Below are positions 39,342-52,977 of a stretch of 64,000 nucleotides of DNA, piece after piece. The DNA is from Balanoglossus misakiensis. Lineage: Eukaryota; Hemichordata. Position 1 is the first letter of the stretch; every line of letters begins with the position of its first letter. Where the stretch lies: positions 34,784 to 98,783 of the forward strand of contig JBECUI020000043.1 of NCBI GenBank assembly GCA_040954595.2, read 5' to 3'. Both the position numbers and the translations under genes were made by a program. The notes beneath the pieces were generated by a model. The model did not search any database and was not told the DNA's origin. It worked only from the letters and a program-made list of their open reading frames with translations.

Positions 39342-40356
39342 CTTCTATGGTTACTTTAATTCTACTAACGAGAAAAGACACGCATCCGACAACCCGTTGT
39401 GACTTTGCAATTTTGATTTCATCAGCACAATCCCGACTTCCAAAGGAGTTACGAAACAGGTCCGTATATAGATTGTAGTGTCCTATTAGGAAATGACCTC
39501 TCTAGTTCACATAAATCCGAGAATAATCAAGAAAAAACAGAACACTGACTTTGATCTATTGTTCTCTATTTGGTCACGGTCACTCCACAATACCCTAGAA
39601 TTTACTCTGGACTAAGCTCCATGTCTAAACCCATCTAAACCACGAGCTTCTAGGCCAATAACATCAACAGACACTTGATTAAGCTGTTCACTAGGAGACT
39701 CCATTCCGCAGTCTAAAAAGTTTGTTTTAAAGATGGCCACCTAATAATTTGCTGCTGCTGTTGGCAACTATACTTTCTCACATAGATACTTCGGAATTTT
39801 AATTGCCAAGTGGCGTCGCCTATATGTTTAGTTGTACACGTAATTATTTGAAGTGATCATCATAAGATCGAGTACATGCTGGATAGGATCAAACAGAATG
39901 GGAAAATTCCATATCAACGTCTGCATTGCTGGGCAAAAAACAAAACCCCCTCTAGTCTCTAATTGGCGTTTACTCAGACCCTATAACATTATTTATTTAA
40001 TGTATTAACTTTAATAAGCTTAGAAAAATCTATTTGAGCGGTATTATAACAGAAAAAGAACAAACCGCGCCAACACAAACTTCATAAATGGGTAATTGTA
40101 TCGTTCTTATAAGCTTATAATCCTGTCAAAATTTGTTCACAAGATAATGATGTTATGCGATTTTTTGTTACGGTGTAGCGCCCTATTTACATTCATGGAC
40201 TGTAATGCTATTTTGCATAAATTGCCTTTGGCGCGCACCTGGGCGCGCACTGAAAAATTGTAAATTCGACTCTCAGACTGAACGGAATCATCATTAAATG
40301 ATAGCAAAAACTAGCTATTCCACATAATTATTACAGAAGAATTCAGCGTGTTGCAG

Positions 40357-40364
40357 TGACGTCA
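40357..40364. promoter_or_regulatory. Perfect CRE palindrome TGACGTCA
   Basis: A full CREB/ATF site followed by ATCAATGAGATCATCA. In gene-free DNA; function inferred only. Confidence 0.3.
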
Positions 40365-41080
40365 TCAATGAGATCATCACCACCAATATGAATCCATATA
40401 AATAATACAACAAGAGGAAGCCAAATGATTCGAACATCACAAGTCAATGGATCATTTCCCATTGAAAGTACAGATAAGGTAAACTCAGTTCTGTGCCAGA
40501 CTCAATGACCACAGTTACATGGCACAGATAAACTGCATATACACCATGGGAAAGCTAACTTTCTTGATGACGCCTAAGTGGTTCCAAAAGATTCACACAA
40601 ATTGCAGACAAGAAGAAAAAACACCAGACGAACAAAAAGCGCTATTCCCAAAGTGAACTGATATCAAATTGCAATAGCAAAACGATAATATGCATTCTGT
40701 GCAAATTTAATCAAAATTTAGTTGTCCTAAGATTTTGGGAGATATACTGTATGACCATGCGATATCCTGGGGAATTAACTGATGTTTGGTTAACCGCCAA
40801 TGTCGTGAATTTTATTCTCTCCAGCAAAGCCATATGCAAATGAGGAATGTTTCCCGGTGATTGGCAGCTGTCAGTCACTATATTCCAAAAAACATCCAAT
40901 TTCTAGCCATGTCTCTGAGATGTACAAATGCACCGATGTCTGTTCAGAAATTGATGTGCGAAATCTAAACTTTGATATTTTAGGGTAGCAATGGACTGAA
41001 ATGCAATTACAGGAGTCGTTGTCTTCGGTTTCGATATATCTGCATGATTTGAAATGATTTCAGATGGATGTTGGATTTTA

Positions 41081-41100
41081 ATAGATAGATAGATATATAT
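41081..41100. repeat. Short (ATAG)n/(AT)n microsatellite
   Basis: Four ATAG units, then a TA run. Minor simple repeat. Confidence 0.85.
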
Positions 41101-42533
41101 GAGACAGACCCACGCACGCGCACACACATTTATAAGTGGGCCATAGACCCTATGGTCCATAAGTGGGCTTATAGAATTTTAAAAACTTCCAGGAAATTCT
41201 ATTCAATTGGTAGTGGTAAGAATTTGTTCCGATCCCGTAACTGCAGCAACATCAGAAAACTCGAATTGATATTAGATTTTATTGCACTTTCTTCTGTCTA
41301 CCGTAGTTAAGTTGACTACTGACGATAACATGACGATTGAGAGCTTTTGTGACACTCAAGTGATTATTATAAAAGACCCAAAATTCCTTTCAATGGTTGC
41401 TAACTTCATCAGCAGCAACCCGCTTTTGTAAAATAATATCCGGTCGGGAATATTCAATTTTCAACTCCACTACTGACAATAAATTAAAATCCCGCCAATT
41501 CCAAACTGTCTCCCCATTTGGGAGAGTAATTTATACCTTTAATATTTCTTCATTGGTGGTCGTGAATAATTGGTTAATAAGTCTGGGAAAGTAGTTATAT
41601 ATGTCAATTAAAATAAAGTGGAATTTAATTGAATTTTATCTCAACGGTAACCAAGCATTTTGCTTGTGTACGCAAATAATGTGAAAATTCACGTTTACTT
41701 GTCGGAAAAACCTGCAAAATGCCTTATTAAAATATTTTATAACTTCATTTCCTTTGTTTAATTGGTCAACGGATCCATATACTACTTTAGTTGTCACGAC
41801 GGACGTTATGAGAAATGTGCTTTATAAAACGTTTTAATTGTTAAGAAAAACCGTACTTAAACATTTCATTAGGACATGGTGACCCCGAAAAGGTCAAATC
41901 ATTGATCAATGAAGCGTGGTTGATTGAAAACTTATTGTGAATCGTTTAATTTTGTTGCCGCCAGTTTTTAAAGTCAATTATTACCTCAAAGTATTACTTT
42001 GAGGTCATCAATCGTATGAACGTTGAGCGCAGTTTCAATCTATCTTCTTCAAGTATATAATTTTGTTCGCGAGATTTTTATCTGCGCACGACACTCTGTC
42101 AGTGCCTGCACCGCGTTGCTGTGATCTCAGAGCTCGTGATTCGTCACTGTCTGCTTATATGTTCCTGCGTTATGATTGGTTACCTATTCGCAACATTTTG
42201 TACGTATGTACCCCCCATTTCTTTGCTCCCCTTCACTTCCCCGCCCTTGCTTTCTTCCAACCCTATCGTTTCTCTAGAAATGCAGTTGTGTCACCAGAGG
42301 TAGCCAATTAAGACGCTTTTCATCTAAGAAGCACGTCCAGCCCCTTGGCCGTCAGAATATACCAATTAAAATGATATTTCCTTTTAGCCCCCTGTTCCGA
42401 CACACGAGATACGTGCTACGCACAATCACTGGAGATTTTGATTCAAAGATTAAGATATCAGCAAAGGGCGAACACAGGTGTTGAAGTTCAAGAGTTTATC
42501 CGTTATTATTCGTAATGACAAGATGAAGACATG

Positions 42534-42851
<318 letters not shown>

Positions 42852-43743
42852 GGTCATATCTTTGTTATAAGGCACGGCATGTATATGGGATAACTTTTAT
42901 AGGAAATGAAAATATCCCCAATACAGAAGGATTTTGTTAGATACTGATACACGATATCAATCATAAATTTTACAGAAAATATGTTAGTAAAGTAGGTCTT
43001 GATTTCGGGCCCATTTCAGGCGGGAAGAAAAAGATCTTTGTCTGAGATATTTAATAATAAACGATGGCCTGAATATGTCGAACGAATTCTGTAATTTTAT
43101 CAAATTCTAAGATTTTGACAAAGTAACCCGTGAGGAGATTATTCCCAAGCTTGAAGCTGCAAAGATGCCTGGGTACATATTCCACCATCACTAGTAGAAT
43201 AGTGGTGTTCAGGCCCCAATAATTGGAATTGTAGACATTTATAGAATTTATAACTTTACTTTCTTGTCTACTCCCAGAAATGTATGAAAAATAATCTGGT
43301 TTGACAATACAGACTGCATCACAGATTTCTGAAAACAACCAATTTGAAAAACACGGCATGTCTGACCAATAACGGAGAACGGACACACAAACAACAGATG
43401 GACAGACAAACTCAAGTCGTCCATTAAAACTAAGTCAAGAGCACGTGATCACAGCCCATTTAGCGATAGAGGGAGTTGTTTGAAAAGAAATACATGTACT
43501 TGGACAGTCGCGAAATCCAACCTGCACCGGAGCTAATAAAACAGGGTCGGCTTGATCATGAAAAACAAAGAAGTGAAAACTCCCTGATGAATATTGATGA
43601 GCTCAGTTCAGGAGTGGCTCACTATAATATCTTCGCAACTTTGCATTCTCTCTACGGGAGGTTTGTTGGATTATTTGAAAATTGAGCCGAGATTTAGAAG
43701 TAGGAACATAATGTAATTTTGACGTTTTTAACGATGTAAACGG

Positions 43744-43751
43744 TGACGTCA
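43744..43751. promoter_or_regulatory. Perfect CRE palindrome followed by a near-copy
   Basis: TGACGTCA is followed closely by TGATGTCA, a one-mismatch half-partner. In gene-free DNA; function inferred only. Confidence 0.3.
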
Positions 43752-46700
43752 CACTGATGTCACGGAAAGCGCTTAAACCGTAAGTAAGATTAATGGCCGC
43801 CTCAAGCATGGATTGGATATTCTCTTCAATTTGAATTTAGGATTGCTGCGCCAGGAAGATTAATTTTGAGTTGTCTGACATATTCCCCAAATGATACAAA
43901 AACAAAGAAAAAATCCGAGAAAATTTCAAATGTACAAGCTGTTACTAAGGATGTAAGTTCAAAACCAAGCACCCAGCAAAAGTTCGACCCAGTGAAATGT
44001 CTTTTGCGATTTTCTCCTGATGATAGACTTCATTATCGTGAATCTGAATAATTTACGACCATTAAAGTAACGGAGCTGTTCTTTTAGCGCTTAATGCTTA
44101 CTATAAGCCCTGTTTCAAGGTTTTCTGTTGCGCGTTCCCCTTTTCCATTATCGGCCACAGCGTACTGATCTTTGATGAAACAGAGCAAAGAGTCATTTAG
44201 CCCCGGGTTCTGAAGTCTTTACACGCGTCATTTAGAATGGTTGTTGCCACTCTCACTTAGCAGAAAACGAGAAGGTATCAAATGAACATTCGAGAAAAAG
44301 AGGTTACAGGCAGGGAAGTGAATGGGGGCGGGGGGAGGATAATGAACAAGCGCGGTGTTGACTGAGGCACAACGCCGGGCACTGAGAGACACACAAGCGG
44401 GCGCGTATAGGTCATTGCCGTCAGAGAGAAAGTCTTCCCGTTCGGTCGGTCAGTCAGTCAACCGATCCGACAGACAGATAGACAGACACATACGCGCAGA
44501 TATAAGGTCAGAGCAAGGTATATATGAACGGACATCACAAGAGGAGGGATCTAGACAAAACCACCGACAAACAGATGAAAATATCGTCATGGTGGCATTT
44601 TCTCGATCTGCTTCGAAGCGGGTAGGAATTCGCTAGTCGAGTAAAAACCAATTATTGTCCAAGAAAGTTCACTTCGATGGTTTTATTAGATAAGACTTCA
44701 TTTTAATCGTTGATCATATTCTTAGAAATCGCGGGGTATTGGATATTTGTCGGGATCGTGGGGGAAAACACAGGAGGCATTTTTTTTATTAACTTGGCTC
44801 GTGCAGCTAGACGAAAGGCGGTTGAAAGTAAATTGGGATACATACATTATCCCAGACGGAACATCAATCAAAGACTATGTCAATTTCAGACTGATTGGAA
44901 TTGACAGAAATATGAAAACGAACGAGAACGCAATAACGCTAAGTAAACTAAGTCAAATTCCAATTTAAACAGTAGTCATTAAAGAAGTAACTTTGTTACC
45001 TGGACTGGGTTTCCCACAATTCCTTGCTTGAAATAGGCAATTTTTGTCGTCGCACTGAATCAAGAGTAATATTAAAATTGAGTCGTCGTTTATTCACAGC
45101 CTTAATGACTCCAAATGTTCCTGACATCATTGTGCCACTCTCAGTTAAGTGAGTCGGGCTAATTTATTTAATTAAGTTTAGTAGCTTGTCAAGATTACAA
45201 CTGTGTGAAACTCGAGATAGGAATTTTTCTTCTTCAAGGAGAAGTCGCTGGCACGAGTTGGGAGAGACAGAGTGACGCGGCACGGTCGATTTGACAAGCC
45301 CAATTTGACTGGAAATTAGCCACTATCGCTAAGTTTAATGGTGATACGCCGTAATGCGATGCGATGTGCAGTAATCGAATCGCGGAGCCATTCCATGTAA
45401 TGCGCGTTTCATGCTGATTCTGTGCCAATCAAAGATAACAATTACGCCTTGGACCACACGCTGTTTGGGAACCCTTCTCACATGCGCACTCTCAGTGTTA
45501 TCCAGGCGACCATATCCATCTACCAATTTCTGGTTGCACTTACCGAATTTTATTGCCCACATTTTCCGGTAAATTACTGGTGTTTTTTATTAAATCGAAG
45601 TCTAAATGAAGTTATGGGTCAGTTTATTCAAGATTTTACGTGTTTTGTAATGTAATAGTCCAACTCAATAGAAATATTAGCAACGTCGCATCGCCAGTTT
45701 AATAAGATCACGCGGAAAATACTATGTTATTATATACAGTTTGAAAGATAACCGGTTTTTCTATCATTTTCTATAAAACATTACTTCCGACATTTTCATT
45801 TCTATTGCTTTTCCTCGATACGGAACTCGATTTTGACAAATATATAACGCACTTACCGTCTCAGAGACAAAACAATAATTGGTAAAATTTTATCGGCGCA
45901 TGGAAATACTGATTTCTAATAATACTGTTCCCTTGACTGCACCTTTATTGACTGATTTCTAATGGAAAGGATATATAGTCTGCACACAACGAATTTTAAT
46001 ATAAATTTGAATTATCTTCTAAATTCATGATACAGGCGTATAAATCAGAAGAAATATTTGCTACATGAAAAACGGCGACAAAGTCTTGATGTGATCGAAT
46101 GCAGTCTATTAATCCATGTAATCTCTGACCAATCAAATAAGGATATTACTTCTCACTTTCCTTTCGCAATGTATTTTTTTATACTTCCAATTTTGTGGCG
46201 ATTGTTGTAACGCTTCTTGACTCACCGGGGACTTGAACGCGGCGGATTTGACTTTATACCCTGTGACAAATTATCGTGCCAACTTGTGTTGAGCCGTCTT
46301 GACAGCCAATTTTATCAGCATCTTACAGGATGCATCGGCATACTTGACGAAGAGTAGGTTGAAGAGACTTTCTTTAGGTTTTATGTTTTCCTTCGATCTT
46401 CGCTGATTACTGAGTGGCTCTCACCAAGAACAATAGACTCATTACACGGCGTAATTGACTGTTGTGTGTCAGATAGCCACTACACGATCGCATTAGTTTT
46501 CCTCCTTCAAACAACACTTCTCTAACTAGATACACACGGCATTCAACCGGTTTCTCATGTCATGCCGTCGGTGGCTTAAATTGTAACTGTGTCGTGTCGT
46601 TGCCGGCCGGGCTGTGTCACGCCGTGAAACATCACCTTCCGTTCTGTGTTATCAAGTTCTGTTGTGTTCTGCATTGCTTAAGCTGTTGCTGTTTGCAAAT

Positions 46701-49700
46701 CGTGTCTAATGTGATTCTGGGTGTTGGCAAAGGCCACTATTCTTTGGGGTTAGTATGGGTGGAAAGCATAGCTGGATTATGGAGTTTCGTGACGTAGGCC
46801 CTAAATAGTCGTTATGTAAATGACGTAAAACGCCAACCTGTAATCTAACATCCTGCTGTGGTTCACGTGAAGTTATGCAAATTATATAAAACTATTAACC
46901 AATCACAAGGAGCTTGGTTTTTCTTGCTCTAAGTTTCTTAGCCTCCAAAATGTCTGACTTAGACAGCACAGAAAACCAGTTTCGACAAACCAACGCACAT
47001 TATGTACTACATAACAAAATCGTCATCAACTCAACAGCCAACATTCCCAAGTTTAGGCCTGGGGTTCATAATTGGACACACAGTGTTCTAGCGTGAAAAT
47101 ATTCTTCCCTATCCATTTTAGCGCAAGAAGGGAGTCATTTTTGCACATGGATAATGTACCACTTTTCTTGATGCAGTCATGTAACACACAGCTAAGGTAG
47201 CAACACACGTTACTAAGTTTACACGGCAAAGTCGAGGCGCAGATGTGCGCGCGTTAACGACGAACGCCACTCTCGAAGTCTTGTGAATGAGAAAGTGAAA
47301 TTCGATACTGACCGAGCATACAAGACAGAATACCGAACAGGAAAAGCCGTAAATATTATATCTATTCGTATTGTACAAACAAACAATATACAATTACAGA
47401 AGAGTATAATTTAACGTCCCTGGGTTCACTACCGGAGGTAGTAAGCAGTTTCGCTTGCCACGTGATCCCATCAGAGACGGAGACTTGGCAACCGTGATCT
47501 TTCCGGCCTGTCAGCCATATTGTATGTGTGTTGTCCTTTTGGGCATTTCTATGGCTCGCCATGATATTTGATATCAATGTCGGAACATGGAGTTCTTCTG
47601 CCAGGCGCTTTGATGGGTAAATATGCTAGAGGCAACTAAAAGATTGTCTGGTTCTTTGCACGATCCTTTAAGAAGTCAGTCGCCACAAGAGTGTGCCCTC
47701 AACGGTGAGTGTCCCCCGTACAGTTATATGTTCATTATTTCTTTTGCATTACGTAACGCAATTAATCCCAATGAAAATAAATACCATAACTGTTGTTAAT
47801 TAACCATTATAAAGCGCGCGCACGCCTTTATCCGTGTCATCACCGTGACTAGTCTTTCATTACAAATTCTTTATCAATGGCCGGGCGCTGTGATGTCAGC
47901 GGGTAGCAGCGACTTCTGCATTATTTAATAGGTGCTTTGATTGAGTATTGCGGCCTAAATTATACGTTCCACGGGGAATAGTTTTTCCATACAAATAATA
48001 AAGATGTTTGATGGAAATTGACGAAGGTAAGAAATCACGTTCGGTCTAGATCGTTAGCTGTGTACTCAGTCATGGAGGTCGTTAGAGAGCCCATTAGACA
48101 ACAATTCCCGCTCATTAGCACACTTCTTAACAAACCAACAAAATTATTCTCGCATTTCCAATTTGCCAAATTTTGCGAATTTGATGAAATCGAAACAAAC
48201 GCAGGAGAGTTCGCTAATGACATAAACACCGAAGCAGCACTGTTGCTGAATTTCTGTTAGGTTTTTTCCCGTCCGAATTTCTGGGTGTTTTCTAAACCTT
48301 CTTACACGACTGCAGTGTGAATAGTACAGCTAATGAGTAGAACGTTGATTTTGCGTCCTCGTATCAGTTCATTAAATTTTGCTTCAATATAACAAGCCGC
48401 TAAAAATGTCCGGACAATGCCTCGTTACTGGCAAGAAGAGATTAATTAGGCCCGGTTTATCATACTATCTCCAGGAGCGACAGGTCGGGGGAGAATTCAC
48501 CATAATCTGGACTCAAAACAACTGTTATTGTTCAGAGCAGCGTGAGCTAATTACAACTAGTCAGCCTTCATTGTTCGCAAACAACTTGTCCAATGTTTAT
48601 GACCATTGCTGGTCCCCCCTAATTACTCGTCTTTCAAAATTCCCATTCATATCTATGAAACACTTAACGTGGAGGAGTTCACAATTCACTACAAATCTCA
48701 TTTTCTGTTTCGCATGTTGGATCTCACTCTGTTTTCACGGGTGCTTGTTCCCTTTCTATAATGCCCGGCAGGTACTCATAGCTCTACCCCGTAACATCCT
48801 TCGCTTCGTTATTCATAGCTATTACCCTTCAAGTTTTTTTAAGCTCGATAATTGCGTTGTGCGAGCGTAACGACTTCTCATTTTGCCGCTGGAACAATTA
48901 GAATTGATTGCGAATCTTAACGAACTACGTGGAGAATCGGGTAGATTCCCTATTAGCAGATGGAGGAGAACGCCTCCTCCCGACGCGGCGTTCTACCCTC
49001 CCCCCCCCCCAAAGAAACAACAGCGCGTTGCCGCTCGCGATCGTGCCGCGGCTACTTCGACAGACGGAGAGCGATCGGCTGACAACCGCGCCTGTGTGAT
49101 TTTTTGAGGTTTAAAATTACATGATTAAGAAAGGGGGCATGGACGAACAAAATGCAGAATCGTCCCGGTAGACACGTAGAGGTCAGAGGTCACCCGGCGT
49201 AGATGATAACGAAGCCAATAAGGATGGCAATAACCAAAATTATGAAGACAAACCAAAGGAGATAATTTTCAAAGAAGATGACCCAGCATAGACTATAAAG
49301 TCATCTCCAAATCTGCAGTTTAAGACGTATTAGTGAAATGAAGTTAATTTGGGTTTGTTAAAGTATTACCTTGAGCTGATAACGTGATATCTACATTTAA
49401 ATTAAGTCTTTTCGATTTTGCCGGGCATGGAAAATAACTACGGTGACGATAACACTGTTTTTGCTGAGCCGATCGTGTGATTTTTCGGTTAAAATTCACG
49501 CGCCAAACGAAGTCGTGAAGCTAGAGCTATTCCTGAGGAATGACAGCCCCCGTGGCACGATGACCTCTGCTCGAGCGACTGTTTCATGAGCGTGTTCTCT
49601 GATGAAGTAGTCGAGCAGAACTAAAAAAATAACCACATGAGATAAAAAAGTGACTGTACCTGTCGTCGATGATCCGAGCTCCGAAACCAGTCCGTCCATT

Positions 49701-50035
49701 CTTGCCCAGAGTTTGTCTTGTATTAAAATGCCGCTTACTACGGGTCTACAGATCTGATGTGAATGAAAATAGAAAAACGTTGACTACACGTGTTTTCAGT
49801 TGCATCCACTTCGTTAGTGGGCTTTGCCGGCTCTGCCCTGCCACTAATTTGCCTTCATTAAAGTAAATTGGACGATCCCATTTATGTCAAAGGGAGAGGT
49901 TACATCAGCAAAACCCTGTTTCACTTTTTATACGATGTTCGCATAGCGATAAACATTTTCGGTTGTTCGAATACGTTTACTTTGATGCGTTATTTCTTGC
50001 TTGAACTGAGATGTTATCATTGCTATTGTAAATTA

Positions 50036-50073
50036 GATGATGATGATGATGAGGAGGAGGAGGAGGAGGAGGA
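50036..50073. repeat. (GAT)n(GAG)n trinucleotide repeat
   Basis: GAT units switch to GAG units, encoding Asp/Glu runs in an artificial frame. Not a gene. Confidence 0.93.
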
Positions 50074-51576
50074 CAGACAGACAGAGATGCAGCGAGAGAG
50101 AACGTTGCGCACAATCTCTTCTTTCTATCTGTGGTTGTTGGGAAGAGAAATCTCAGTTCAAGCTTCTGTTGTAATGAACAGTGATTGGGTTCCACTGAAA
50201 ATGACGAGGGGGCGACATTGAAAGATGGGTAGAGAACGAAACGGGAGCAGAGGGATACGGCATGATAAACGGGGCATCATGTTGGCTGTCGTCTTGCCAA
50301 CGTTAACGCTAAGCGGGCGACACTGGCTTACGTTTGCGTATTGGAGATCATCGTGTAGGTTTAGTTTTGGTATGGGGTTTATGTTGTTGGTGCAACGTCA
50401 GATTTTTAGTCAGAAAACCACAGGCAGAGTTCAGGAGATTCTTGTAACAGGCCCTGACTGAGAAATAACATTTATTACAGGGTCTGTAAAATTAGACTGA
50501 TTTCAGGGCTGTATGTAGAGAGGCCTGAATCAAGCTTCAATAAGAACAATGTCTTATTGAGACTCACGGGGTCGTTGTTTCTCATGCACACGAGTTTTTT
50601 GGAGGGCTTCCTCCTCCACCCTATCCTGCAATTTCTAGCCAGACCTTTTTTTCCTGAGAGAAAGATTGTCGGGATTGTCAAGTGATTGTTGACAGGATGC
50701 GTGCAGCACTAACGAGTTTTCGTCAAGTGGATGGGATCATTAACACATCGGAGTCACGTGTCTTTCATTTTCCTTGACCATATGCTTTGTAGATATTTCC
50801 TTGTACATGTGAGATCACGTGTCCTTTCTAGGTTCTGGAACACCTACAATTTACTAAGGTTGCAATTGGATTTAAATTCTTTATATCAAAACATGCATTC
50901 CCTTTCAGGTTCTCCTGACAGGCCACGTGTAAGCATATGCCGACATCTAGCCAAACGTTTTTTTTCACGTGGGGTCACATATTGGCAGTCTCTCTAAATG
51001 CGCTTCTTTTAGACTAATTTGTACGACGAAGCGTTCTTCTTGGTTTTCGAAATAACTTGATGCACACTTTAAGTAGGGGTTTATTTTTTCTGAAACTTTT
51101 CTATCGTAATAGACTGTATAGAACGAAGAACGACGAAGAATAGGACTTAACTGTAAGCCGCTCAAAGTACTGTATTCTGATAGACTCGATGGGTCTTAAT
51201 GAGACACAGGACTGCATTCTATATGTTCTAAGTCCTTTTACTCGGTGCTTTCCTCGGCCAAAGTTTCCCTTTTTTCTCCTGTCGGATGGTCAATTAGCAC
51301 TCCTCGAGTACAATCAATATCCAAGGTGAGCAAACACAGAGTAGCGGGATGTATTGTTCCAATTGTGTCTTTCGGTGTTCAGTTACTTTCAAGTGGTCAA
51401 TGCCTTCACATATATCTATTGGAAGCCATGGCTCTGTTTTAAAGACCCTATTAACCCAGTTTCTTAATTGACAATTGTCATGGTATGTTGTGGTTTCCTA
51501 TTATGGCCAGATAATGACCAGATAGCGGGTAATTGTATATTTACATGACAGTAGACCCGGGTCAATGTGTAAGCAC

Positions 51577-51599
51577 GGCCCCTCCACACAAGAGGGGCC
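51577..51599. repeat. Small GC-rich stem-loop
   Basis: GGCCCCTC pairs with GAGGGGCC around a 7-nt loop. No T-run follows and no gene is adjacent; recorded as structure only. Confidence 0.6.
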
Positions 51600-51718
51600 A
51601 TGGTGTAAGGTTATAGTTGGCAGTGCTTGGTACCCATCTCTCTTAATTTTACTTGACAAAAAAGTATTTTTTTCCGTATACATCCGCCTCGTTAACACCG
51701 ACAAGAATCAAGTGTCAC

Positions 51719-51758
51719 GTAACTCGATTCAAGTCGACATTGACTTGAATCGCGTTAC
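51719..51758. repeat. Inverted repeat, 17-bp arms
   Basis: GTAACTCGATTCAAGTC and GACTTGAATCGCGTTAC pair with one mismatch around a 6-bp spacer (GACATT). Seen directly; origin unknown. Confidence 0.8.
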
Positions 51759-51954
51759 TTGAGACTGACTCTAGTCCGGATTTAATCTTTCACTAATATC
51801 ATCATATTTCGTCACTCGTAATTCTGCTACTGCTAATGAGGGGATTTGCTATTAGATGTTGTCTTCTTCACCGCCACTCACTTTGACTATCTGTCTGTCT
51901 CTCCCGCCGACAGTTTCCTCCCTTCGATAAGCTTTTCTGTTGTCTGCTTTTGAC

Positions 51955-52017
51955 TGTGTGTGTGTGTGTGTGTCCGTGCGTGCCTGTCGTCATGTGTGTG
52001 TGTGTGTGTGTGTGTGT
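51955..52017. repeat. Interrupted (GT)n microsatellite
   Basis: Two (TG)n tracts separated by about 20 bp of unique sequence. Confidence 0.95.
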
Positions 52018-52665
52018 CAGGCGTGGCTTTCTTTCTATCTTTAGCACATGGTCATTGGCTAGTCACGTGTATTTGTCATTACCCTCCCCAGCTGGATAAG
52101 AAGCCCCGTATGTCGTATCATGGGGCATATCCGAACACATTGTATACACGTGTGTATGTACACATGTATATCCACGATTTCATTTCTGCCGACTGAAAGG
52201 TTTCATTGGAAATGGAACCATTTTTACACATATTCGAAATAGACGTATGACGTCGTATTTCGCACTGGTATTGTAAGATCGGCAGTGTGAGATCAATATT
52301 GTTTCACTCATATAAATTAACAAATCCATCTGAATTACTCGAATGCAAGAAAGTTTACTTTTGTAATACAACCTCGCCCGCTGAGTTCTCCATGCATGCT
52401 TGCAGAGACAACTCAGAATGGCGAAGAGTGATAACGCCCTCGGCGTCGAAACTTTCGATTCGGGCACGACGTTTTTACCCAGTACCGTGGCCGTGAATGC
52501 GTACCGTGGCCGTGGCTTTGCATTTAATTCACATTCAGATGTACAAGACTATACCCTGTGTTCGTGTTGGATTGGATTTGAATCATTCAAATTACAGCGA
52601 AGTTAGTTGGTGTTTTTGTCCACCATATCAAGCTGAATCGTTGGTTCTTACACCAGTATCTTTGA

Positions 52666-52673
52666 TGACGTCA
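52666..52673. promoter_or_regulatory. Perfect CRE palindrome TGACGTCA
   Basis: It lies about 1.7 kb upstream of the lipocalin-gene start and about 230 bp before the long hairpin. Sequence match only. Confidence 0.3.
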
Positions 52674-52894
52674 AAGATCTCACGTCAGAGTCTTCCAAGA
52701 AGCACAGGTTGGGTCAGAGGTCAATGACCCGTCTTCATCATGTTGACAGATGATGAATGGACCAAGCGGAAGATCAGGCTTTCAAGTTTCCTTGAAACCC
52801 ACGTTGTTTACTCGATTAAAAGTTAGAAAAACAAGAGAAAAACATGCTTACAGTTGTTATGAAGGGTTGAGGTTGAGCTATATGACAATGTAGC

Positions 52895-52977
52895 TGCAGT
52901 TCAGTAACTCGAGGTTTTGCCTGATTTTGCCGTCTTACACACAAACCAAGGCAAAAACCTCGAGCTACTGAACTGCA
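52895..52977. ncRNA. Candidate microRNA-like hairpin (or short fold-back element)
   Basis: Arms of 28 and 29 nt (52895-52922 and 52949-52977) pair almost perfectly, with one mismatch and one bulged base around a 26-nt loop. Arm sequence includes TGCAGTTCAGTA and CTCGAGGTTTT. Total length and loop size fall in the range of animal pre-microRNAs. The very high pairing would also fit a young fold-back repeat or MITE remnant. No match to a known microRNA is claimed, and strand is undetermined because the structure forms either way. Confidence 0.4.

Noticed and set aside
48403-48870. Longest non-repeat open frame between the genes (about 155 codons from its first ATG)
   Set aside because: No recognisable domain, no splice partners and atypical composition; its length is plausible by chance in 23 kb.
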